20,282 bases of DNA from the IMG/VR virus record IMGVR_UViG_3300044237_004403, positions 1 to 20,282 of that record; one strand, 5' to 3'. The notes beneath the pieces are model-generated. The model searched no databases and was not told the DNA's origin. It was given only the letters and a program-made list of their open reading frames with translations. The DNA is from a virus. The position numbers and the translations under genes are program-made. Shown one piece after another: positions 14,880 to 20,282 of this stretch (position 1 is the stretch's first letter; every line of letters starts with the position of its first letter).

Positions 14880-15544
14880 TATCCGCGAGGATTGAACCAA
14901 CGTTCTGCAAATGGGAAGATTTTGACTAATTCTTCTCCGCAAGCCTTAGCTATTTCAATATGCTCTTTTTGAGTTCCGTGAGAGGCTCTTAATTCAATAT
15001 AATGAATCCAGGATCTAAGAGTCCCATTCATATAAATTCTTGATTTCATCATACCCTCTGGTAATACAGCACGAGCTTGTTCTTTAGCTATACCCATATC
15101 TAAGGCCCAATTGTATGATTGAATAGCAGCTAACTTCACCTTATCTTGTTTTATAAGCCACTCATCGTGTAACTCTTTACTATTAGTTTCGATTGAGTTT
15201 TGTCTATTTTTACTATCTTGTAATCTAGCCTCTCTGTTAGTCCAACCTAAAGTGTCAGTTGGGTCAGCGTATCTCTGAGAAAATTCTTGAAATGAAAATG
15301 ATCTATGACGAAGAATCTGACGAGCAATATCGCGGGTAGTTTCTATTTCCATACAGACAGAAACCATCTCAAAAGGCGACCAGTGATTTTCTCTCATCAA
15401 ATATTTTAATAGTTTTTCAGACGTTTCAGTGCTCATTTGATTATCAGGATTAGAAACCCGAGCACAATAGGCAACTAAATCTTCAGCATTATTAATTCCA
15501 ATCATATCTACAGGTTGTGAATAAGATATTAACCTAACTTTCAT
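14879..15544 (-). CDS. thyX: Flavin-dependent thymidylate synthase ThyX
   Basis: Makes dTMP from dUMP with methylenetetrahydrofolate and FAD/NADPH. The signature RHRxxSx4SxRY is intact as RHRSFSFQEFSQRY (residues 79-92). Other ThyX features are CARVSNPD (27-34), HWSPFE (54-59) and the C-terminal ARAVLPEGM and MNGTLRSWIHY. At 221 residues it is a normal length. I chose ATG 15544, which has GGAG six bases before it and begins MKVRLISY as other ThyX proteins do; an ATG four codons earlier (15556) is possible but places that GGAG inside the gene. It overlaps the upstream dUTPase-fold gene by 11 bases and the downstream gene by one. Phages carry ThyX to raise thymidylate supply during replication. 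Confidence 0.96.
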   Translation of the reverse strand: MKVRLISYSQPVDMIGINNAEDLVAYCARVSNPDNQMSTETSEKLLKYLMRENHWSPFEMVSVCMEIETTRDIARQILRHRSFSFQEFSQRYADPTDTLGWTNREARLQDSKNRQNSIETNSKELHDEWLIKQDKVKLAAIQSYNWALDMGIAKEQARAVLPEGMMKSRIYMNGTLRSWIHYIELRASHGTQKEHIEIAKACGEELVKIFPFAERWFNPRG

Positions 15545-16103
15545 TTTTATCTCCATAAATATTAATTATTTTTTCCCTACTATATTGCTCAGTAGTCTTT
15601 GTTTTACTTCTACCTCTAATTTGATCCTTAATTCTTTTAATAAAAGTTTTTCCAGAATCCATTTTCCAATCGGATTTTTCTATCTGATCAACGTATTTTA
15701 TTACAATTCTTGGAAGTAATTTTATAGTCATATGTGCTATTTTTTGACCGGGCTTTATAATCACAGCTTCAACATTTTTATTTTCAAGATGTACCCATAT
15801 TTCATCTCTAAACGTGTAAGGAAAGTAAGTTACTCCTTCAGGCATACATACGCCGTAATTGTAAATTAAACCACTAAGAGAGTTGATCTCAATAATAAAA
15901 TGAGGGTTTATAATCTGTGGATATATACCTGTTGGAAAAGGAATGATTTCATTAGGTTGTAGAGTAATTGATTCATCTATACAAGCTCTGAGGTGATAAA
16001 AAGGTTCTAAATGGTTATAGACTTCAAATGACCAGCTTATACCTAATATCTTCTCAAGTTCTCTTGCTTTAGAGCTTTTTTCTATTTTAACTTCACAGAT
16101 CAT
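15534..16103 (-). CDS. dUTPase-fold protein with altered catalytic motifs
   Basis: The chain follows the trimeric dUTPase plan but departs from it at catalytic positions. YHLRACIDESITLQPNE (36-52) and IPFPTGIY match motif I and the strand after it, with His where AGYDL has Asp. NSLSGL (74-79) stands for RSGL and lacks the Arg. GVTYFPYTFRDEIWV (90-104) stands for GTIDxxYRGEI and lacks the catalytic Asp. PGQKIAHMTI (118-127) is motif IV with His for Gln. WKMDSGKTF sits where the GGFGSTG motif should be. It may have lost dUTP hydrolysis and be a regulatory or binding protein; a distant dCTP deaminase relative is less likely. I use ATG 16103 (11-base overlap with the exonuclease); ATG 16157 would give 207 residues with a 65-base overlap. 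Confidence 0.75.
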   Translation of the reverse strand: MICEVKIEKSSKARELEKILGISWSFEVYNHLEPFYHLRACIDESITLQPNEIIPFPTGIYPQIINPHFIIEINSLSGLIYNYGVCMPEGVTYFPYTFRDEIWVHLENKNVEAVIIKPGQKIAHMTIKLLPRIVIKYVDQIEKSDWKMDSGKTFIKRIKDQIRGRSKTKTTEQYSREKIINIYGDKNES

Positions 16104-16935
16104 TAAGTCTTGCAAGTGGTTCATCTCCGTATTTACCTGATGAAATCGCATCAACACAATATTTTTTAAGGTTAATTAGTTTTTCATTTCTGATTAGTTG
16201 TTCACGACCAGCGTTAAGGTTATTTATATATTTTGATCGTCCTTTAATAGGTAAAGCTTCTAGTAGATTATCAAGTGTTTTATATTCACGTGCCAGCCCT
16301 TGAGCACGTTTAGGACCAATACCTTCAATTCCTAAAATATTATCTGATTTATCACCTTCAATAATTCTAGATAACATATATTCAGACGGTGTAACTTCAA
16401 AATCTTCTTTTAAAGTTTGTAGAGTGACTTCTTTGCGCCCAAAAATATTGAAAATTGATATATTTTCATCAATTAATTGATATAAGTCACGGTCTGAAGA
16501 TACGATCCAAGTATGGTCATATTTATCAGATATATTCTGTGTAATCCAAGCCAAGATATCATCAGCTTCAACACCTCTAAATTTTAATACTTCATCATCC
16601 AGCTGATTAGGTAACTCGTTGAGAACTGCGAAAAATTCTTCGTATTTTTTTGCCTCATCATCATCTTGAGGTTTTTTACGAGTGCCTTTATATTCATCAT
16701 GCATATCCATTCTATAGTAAGATTTTCCGAAATCAAAACAAACAATTGTTCTTGTGGCCTCATATGATTTTGAAAGTGATTGAATTGTACGAATAAAATC
16801 AGAATCAAACGAAGAGTAGTTGGGTCTTTGAAGCCAACGATAGGATAAGTTGTTTGCATCGACTATTAAAAGATTATTATAGGTCGAGTAGTCTGGCTCT
16901 TGCAAGTCTGCAAGATCATTCCAAGATTTGGTCAT
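16093..16935 (-). CDS. 5'-3' exonuclease / flap endonuclease family (T4 RNase H-like)
   Basis: A 280-residue nuclease for removing RNA primers and 5' flaps during phage replication. The metal-binding motifs of the FEN/Pol I 5' nuclease family are in order: LLIVDANNLSYRW (22-34), CFDFGKSYYRM (66-76) with the following EYKGTRK, GVEADDILAW (121-130), IVSSDRDLYQLI (144-155) and GDKSDNILGIEGIGPKRA (194-211), the last containing the helix-hairpin-helix that grips DNA. All expected acidic residues are present, so it should be active. The start is clear: AGGAGATAACTATG. There is a 36-base gap before it, the only non-overlapping stretch of any size in the minus-strand block. No polymerase domain is attached. 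Confidence 0.93.
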   Translation of the reverse strand: MTKSWNDLADLQEPDYSTYNNLLIVDANNLSYRWLQRPNYSSFDSDFIRTIQSLSKSYEATRTIVCFDFGKSYYRMDMHDEYKGTRKKPQDDDEAKKYEEFFAVLNELPNQLDDEVLKFRGVEADDILAWITQNISDKYDHTWIVSSDRDLYQLIDENISIFNIFGRKEVTLQTLKEDFEVTPSEYMLSRIIEGDKSDNILGIEGIGPKRAQGLAREYKTLDNLLEALPIKGRSKYINNLNAGREQLIRNEKLINLKKYCVDAISSGKYGDEPLARLNDL

Positions 16936-16971
16936 AGTTATCTCCTGTCTTTATAAATAACTATACCAATT

Positions 16972-17433
16972 TTATGAGGAAGTAGCAAGATCAGTTTGTT
17001 CTTTTATGGCATCAATCCAGTCATCAAGTTTTGTTAACTTGAAGTGACATCCATATGATTTAACTTCTATAAAAAAGGGAACTTTTAAATCATCATTAAA
17101 AGCTACAAAATCCTTTGAGCGATTCCATCTAAATATTAACAACGGCTTTTTTTTCATTACTTCTGCTTCTCTAACAGTTTGTCTCCAAAAGCTAAGAATG
17201 TCCGTGGTTTTTGAGGTAAGTAGATTATTCCATTGTAAATCTTTATAATGTTTACACTCTATTGCGTAAGGCCACCACGCTGTGTCGTAGGGAGTCCAAA
17301 TATCACCTTTTAAATAATCAATTGATCCTGATAGAGGAACTCTCCTAAATTCTACACCAAATTCTGCTGTAAGTCTTGTTGCTATTTTTTGTTCGTATGC
17401 AGAGCCTTTTGCTTTGCTTTTATTGTGTGCCAT
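16972..17433 (-). CDS. PD-(D/E)XK nuclease, probable Holliday junction resolvase-like
   Basis: A 153-residue protein with the PD-(D/E)XK pattern: E14 in the first helix (GSAYEQKIATRL), D44 in LKGDIW, and E59-x-K61 in YAIECKHYK. The basic N-terminus (MAHNKSKAKG) and a late stretch of Trp and Gln (DILSFWRQTVREA) are like phage resolvases and RecB-type nucleases. It may resolve branched DNA before packaging or act in repair; the exact substrate cannot be told. AGGT lies seven bases before the ATG. It overlaps the upstream gene by 14 bases and is followed by the exonuclease, which fits a replication and recombination pair. Confidence 0.8.
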   Translation of the reverse strand: MAHNKSKAKGSAYEQKIATRLTAEFGVEFRRVPLSGSIDYLKGDIWTPYDTAWWPYAIECKHYKDLQWNNLLTSKTTDILSFWRQTVREAEVMKKKPLLIFRWNRSKDFVAFNDDLKVPFFIEVKSYGCHFKLTKLDDWIDAIKEQTDLATSS

Positions 17434-18556
17434 ATAGTAACCTGTAAATATTATTTTGAGTGTTATTATGGTTATTCTTTAAAATATTCAAATTATGCTC
17501 AAATATTGGCTCAAGTTCATTTATTTGTTTTTTTAAATGATCAAAAGGTATGTTAGCTAATCGATTAATTTCTTTAAAAATCATTTTCAACCTTTCAGGA
17601 GGGGATTCTTCTTGATCATAATCTTCATTAATTAGTGGGGAGAAAGATTTAAAACCAAGACTACGAAAAAAATTTAAAGAGTATGGATGAGACGCTAAAA
17701 TAAAAGGCATTTTAGCTTCAACACATCGATAAACTTTTTCTGTAATAATATTTAGATTCACATTAGATGCCATGTCACCTTCAAAGGCAATATGTATTAA
17801 TGATTTTTTTAGTGTTTCTTCAATATTTAATAGTTCAAATGTTTTGTCAAAAGAGGAAAAAGATATATCAGAGTTACCAAAAATATGTTGTGTACTGTGT
17901 ATTTTATTAATTTTACTGAATCGTCCACCTTGTTCAGCAGCAGAAATATATATTTGATCAATTATACCAGTTTTTTCTAAAAAATGTAGAAATTGCATTC
18001 TTGAGGTGCATTCTTCATAATGGTGTAAAAATGCTGAAAATACTTTTTGTGGTCTGTCTTCAAGGAACTCTACATTATATTTATCAATATCGTTAATAAA
18101 TCCTAAATTTCTCTCTAAAATACAAGAATCATACATTATTATATTAGGAACAAGGCTTGGATGTTTTACACAATAAATAACTTCAGGAGTCTGTTGATGT
18201 GCTATATTTTCAAATATTTTAAAATCATCAACGGAATCAAATGGTTCATAAACGAAGACAATTATTTTACCATTATGCAAATTACTCTCTATTTTTTTTG
18301 ATAACATAGTTTGTATTTGCTTGAGAGAATTAAAAAAAAATAAATTATTTAAAAAAACTGGATATAACCACTTTAATTCTTCATCACAAAAATAAGAAGA
18401 TTTAAATTTTACATTAAAATTAGAAAAAGTTTTTTTCAGTAAACTTTCATAAGGATTAAAGAATCCTCTAGAAGCTTTTGGCTCCGGTATTAAGTTAGGC
18501 ACTGGTCCTTTATTCGGATCAATATGATCAAATAGAAATACTAAATCATTACTCAT
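17420..18556 (-). CDS. GT10-like glycosyltransferase
   Basis: A 378-residue protein. The N-terminal two thirds have no sharp motif. The C-terminal third (about 250-335) has the nucleotide-sugar binding region of fucosyltransferase-family 10-like enzymes: HIAFEGDMASNVNL, ITEKVYRCVEAKMPFILAS, then NFFRSLGFKSFSPLINEDYD and PPERL. In this family the Thr-Glu-Lys and Pro-Phe-Ile positions shape the donor site. The donor and acceptor here are unknown. The extreme C-terminus is Asn-rich. The ribosome site is weak, and the start lies 8 bases after the SGNH-like gene, so coupling is likely. Strong homology to true fucosyltransferases should not be assumed. Confidence 0.72.
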   Translation of the reverse strand: MSNDLVFLFDHIDPNKGPVPNLIPEPKASRGFFNPYESLLKKTFSNFNVKFKSSYFCDEELKWLYPVFLNNLFFFNSLKQIQTMLSKKIESNLHNGKIIVFVYEPFDSVDDFKIFENIAHQQTPEVIYCVKHPSLVPNIIMYDSCILERNLGFINDIDKYNVEFLEDRPQKVFSAFLHHYEECTSRMQFLHFLEKTGIIDQIYISAAEQGGRFSKINKIHSTQHIFGNSDISFSSFDKTFELLNIEETLKKSLIHIAFEGDMASNVNLNIITEKVYRCVEAKMPFILASHPYSLNFFRSLGFKSFSPLINEDYDQEESPPERLKMIFKEINRLANIPFDHLKKQINELEPIFEHNLNILKNNHNNTQNNIYRLLYGTQ

Positions 18557-18564
18557 AATTTTTA

Positions 18565-19245
18565 TTATGCAATTTCTTTTATTACTCTACTGGCAAAAAT
18601 TTTATTTTCTTTTTCAGAAAGATGATTTGTTGATTTTACATGCTCTTTTTCGTAGTCATGTGGACCAGAATTTATCATTACTGATTCTAAACCAAAATAA
18701 TGTTCACCACAATATTCTTTAATATTTTTGTGAAATCTTGGGTAGATATTTCTATATAAAATATACTTACATGGTAATAAACTTAAAAGATGTAGTAAAG
18801 CCCATGCTTGATATTGTGCGTTTAATCTATATGAGCTAGTTGCCAAATATTTTTTCATTTGTTCAATATGATAGTTTCTTAAATGTGAAGAAAGATTGCC
18901 AGAAGTTATAGTTGCGATTTTTTTAAAATAGCTGTGTTTTATTTCATCTATATTCTGTCTAAAATCAGATAATGACGCAGGATAGTTTAAATCATCATCA
19001 TCTATTTCAAAACGTTCAGCAGCTGTCAAAGATACAATAACAATATCATGCGGCTCTAGAAAGGAAATAGCATGTTGCAACTGAAAACATATAGCATAAT
19101 TGCTACATCCTACAATCGCTAAGTTAATAAGATCTAAGTCGTAAAAATCTGCTACAATCCGAGGCCAATGAGAACTCTTAGTTCCATAACTAAAACTCTC
19201 TCCACACACAACTAACTTATTCTTTTTAAGTCCAGAGTTACGCAA
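18565..19245 (-). CDS. SGNH/GDSL hydrolase-like protein
   Basis: A 226-residue protein. LVVCGESFSYGTK (11-23) contains the GDSL-type block I with S17 as the expected nucleophile, NLAIVGCSNYA (41-51) is block II with the oxyanion Gly, and STNHLSEKENKIFASRVI near the end is block V with the catalytic His. The Asp that normally precedes that His is not seen (Thr/Asn instead), and block III (VSLTAAERFEI) lacks the Gly-x-Asn-Asp form, so activity is uncertain. Relatives remove acyl or acetyl groups from sugars or lipids, which would fit the neighbouring glycosyltransferase. The start is TTG at 19245 with GGAGG six bases upstream; the gene overlaps the amidinotransferase by 34 bases. Confidence 0.68.
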   Translation of the reverse strand: MRNSGLKKNKLVVCGESFSYGTKSSHWPRIVADFYDLDLINLAIVGCSNYAICFQLQHAISFLEPHDIVIVSLTAAERFEIDDDDLNYPASLSDFRQNIDEIKHSYFKKIATITSGNLSSHLRNYHIEQMKKYLATSSYRLNAQYQAWALLHLLSLLPCKYILYRNIYPRFHKNIKEYCGEHYFGLESVMINSGPHDYEKEHVKSTNHLSEKENKIFASRVIKEIA

Positions 19246-20249
19246 TGAAATCCTCCACTTATAATTCTATCGTGTCTAAGCTCTAATGGTATAGTCTTAA
19301 TTCCGTGAGCGTTTAGTTTTTTGTGGATTTGTTTTTGTTTTTTGTCTACAATAACTAATTCAGAATTGACACTTAGTAAATTCATTCCTATCCATTCACT
19401 CGCTCCCCACGGTAAATTAAAAGGAGACTTTGTAGGTCCAATACATTCATCAATCCAAATTTTATCCCATGATTTAAATAGCTCAGGCTCATTTTCTTGA
19501 TTTACACGAGAAGCATTATACAATACTAATCCTTCTTTTAATGGTACGATAGTGCTATCTAAATGCGCATAAGAATATAAACTTTTAGTAACATGCACTT
19601 TATAATTACTACCTAAAGTTCTTTGTAACCACTCTGCGCCTAGCTCATTTCCGGTGTTTGAAACCTGATAAAGAATATCCTCATTTACTCTAACACAATT
19701 AGCCGCTTCAAAAAGAATCTCCTGATTGTTAAGTGCAGCAACCCCTTTTGTATCTTCTTTGTAATTTTCATCATACAGCATTGGGATGGGTGCTTTTATC
19801 CAATTGTAGCCTTCTCTAAAAAGTTGATAAAACACATCTCTATACGCCCATGTTTCATATTGACGATTCCAAATTGGAGATGGAGTTTCGATAATATTAT
19901 TACCTACAATTAAAGTTAAATCCCTAGGGCAATGGTAGTGCCAGTTCTTTCCTCTCCAATGAGGAGAAACTGTCTCTACCTCTGCGTATTTAGTGTCAGG
20001 TCTATGAACTATTACTCCTAACTCTTCTAATGTTTGTGTTAGTAAATTTAGATCTTCGTTTTGTTCATCTATTATTTGTTTTGGGTAATAACCTGTAAAT
20101 TTTTTTACATACTCTTCTTCATATTCTGGAAATTGACATTTCATTGTACTTATATTAGGAATAGGTATTGATGCATAGTCAGCTGTTCCTACAATAATTT
20201 CTTGCAATTTATCCCAGTCATTATTACAGCTCATATTGTATTCTTCCAT
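19212..20249 (-). CDS. Glycine amidinotransferase-like protein
   Basis: A 345-residue member of the guanidino-group-modifying superfamily, whose amidinotransferases move the amidino group of arginine to an amine through a covalent Cys intermediate. The catalytic Cys is C336 in GGFHCVTLD, the His is H229 in AHLDST, and the position of the catalytic Asp is E181 in FEAANCVR, a conservative change. Spacing between these residues is close to the human glycine enzyme (48 and 107 here; 49 and 104 there). Also typical are VSNTGNELGAEWLQRTLG and WIGMNLLSV. The acceptor amine cannot be told. The start is either ATG 20249 or ATG 20234; the second has GGAAG eight bases upstream and reads MSCNNDWDKLQEIIVG, so may be the real one. 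Confidence 0.86.
   Translation of the reverse strand: MEEYNMSCNNDWDKLQEIIVGTADYASIPIPNISTMKCQFPEYEEEYVKKFTGYYPKQIIDEQNEDLNLLTQTLEELGVIVHRPDTKYAEVETVSPHWRGKNWHYHCPRDLTLIVGNNIIETPSPIWNRQYETWAYRDVFYQLFREGYNWIKAPIPMLYDENYKEDTKGVAALNNQEILFEAANCVRVNEDILYQVSNTGNELGAEWLQRTLGSNYKVHVTKSLYSYAHLDSTIVPLKEGLVLYNASRVNQENEPELFKSWDKIWIDECIGPTKSPFNLPWGASEWIGMNLLSVNSELVIVDKKQKQIHKKLNAHGIKTIPLELRHDRIISGGFHCVTLDLKRIS
19252..19256 (-). promoter_or_regulatory. Shine-Dalgarno deciding the TTG start of the SGNH-like gene
   Basis: GGAGG on the minus strand lies six bases before TTG at 19245, inside the last codons of the amidinotransferase gene. There is no other methionine near the N-terminus, so this site fixes the start. 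Confidence 0.7.
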
Positions 20250-20282
20250 CCCAAATTCTTGAAAAGCATAATCTGTTTGTTA

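Noticed and set aside
14889-14898. tRNA T-arm-like sequence (GGTTCAATCC on the minus strand), possible att site
   Set aside because: It codes for the RWFNP end of ThyX and has no acceptor, anticodon or D-arm partners around it.
14880-14942. 21-residue N-terminal extension of the GT-B glycosyltransferase
   Set aside because: It is thyX sequence in another frame; the TAATG start at 14879 gives the expected N-terminus of the family.
16952-16959. TATAAATA, like a T4-type late promoter
   Set aside because: It is on the plus strand facing against the genes there, is a likely word in AT-rich DNA, and nothing else suggests T4-type late transcription.
19366-19371. TTGACA on the plus strand, sharing TTGACACTTA with the promoter at 11931
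   Set aside because: No acceptable -10 follows at the right distance and it points against the amidinotransferase gene in which it lies.
20231-20281. Possible 3' end of another minus-strand gene, ending in an ATGA overlap with the ATG at 20234
   Set aside because: Only 16 codons are visible and another frame is also open to the edge, so which, if either, is real cannot be decided.

Overview
This AT-rich window is best read as part of the genome of a double-stranded DNA tailed phage, most likely a marine siphovirus with a lambda-type tail tip. The evidence is the order of a lambda gpI-like tail assembly protein, a very large gpJ-like tip protein and two tail fibre proteins, followed by a convergent block of phage replication and nucleotide genes (ThyX, dUTPase-fold protein, 5'-3' exonuclease, PD-(D/E)XK nuclease). 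Asn/Thr/Ala-rich fibres and an amidinotransferase fit marine phages of low-GC alphaproteobacteria, but the host is an inference and cannot be fixed from this sequence. No integrase, tRNA, CRISPR array or insertion sequence was seen.

Plus strand, 1-13258 (virion side). The 3' part of a tail assembly gene (2-751, open at the window edge) overlaps the 1900-residue tail tip gene (744-6446, TTG start). A collar-domain fibre (6449-7690), a small acidic protein (7702-8175) and a second, coiled-coil fibre with a duplicated module (8186-9922) follow. A radical SAM/SPASM-like enzyme (9922-10908) is joined to the fibre by a one-base TAATG overlap. Next come three small genes (10908-11927). A near-consensus promoter at 11931-11959, overlapped by a dyad, restarts transcription for a beta-helix-like protein (11995-12633) and three very small proteins, the last a 39-residue basic peptide (13139-13258).

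Minus strand, 20249-13259 (metabolic, replication and carbohydrate side). In order of transcription: amidinotransferase, SGNH-hydrolase-like protein, GT10-like glycosyltransferase, PD-(D/E)XK nuclease, 5'-3' exonuclease, degenerate dUTPase-fold protein, ThyX, GT-B glycosyltransferase, and a small SAM-fold protein resembling nicotianamine synthase. Most junctions overlap, so this looks like one tightly packed operon. Surface-carbohydrate or small-molecule enzymes sit on both sides of a DNA-metabolism core.

The two blocks meet tail to tail with no base between their stop codons (TAA/TTA at 13256-13261). The intrinsic terminator for the plus strand is a perfect 10-bp GC-rich hairpin followed by a T tract, and it lies inside the coding sequence of the opposing minus-strand gene. 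The most interesting points are this embedded terminator, the promoter-dyad, the radical SAM enzyme in a tail operon, the dUTPase homologue with altered catalytic motifs beside an intact ThyX, and the amidinotransferase/glycosyltransferase/SGNH cassette.
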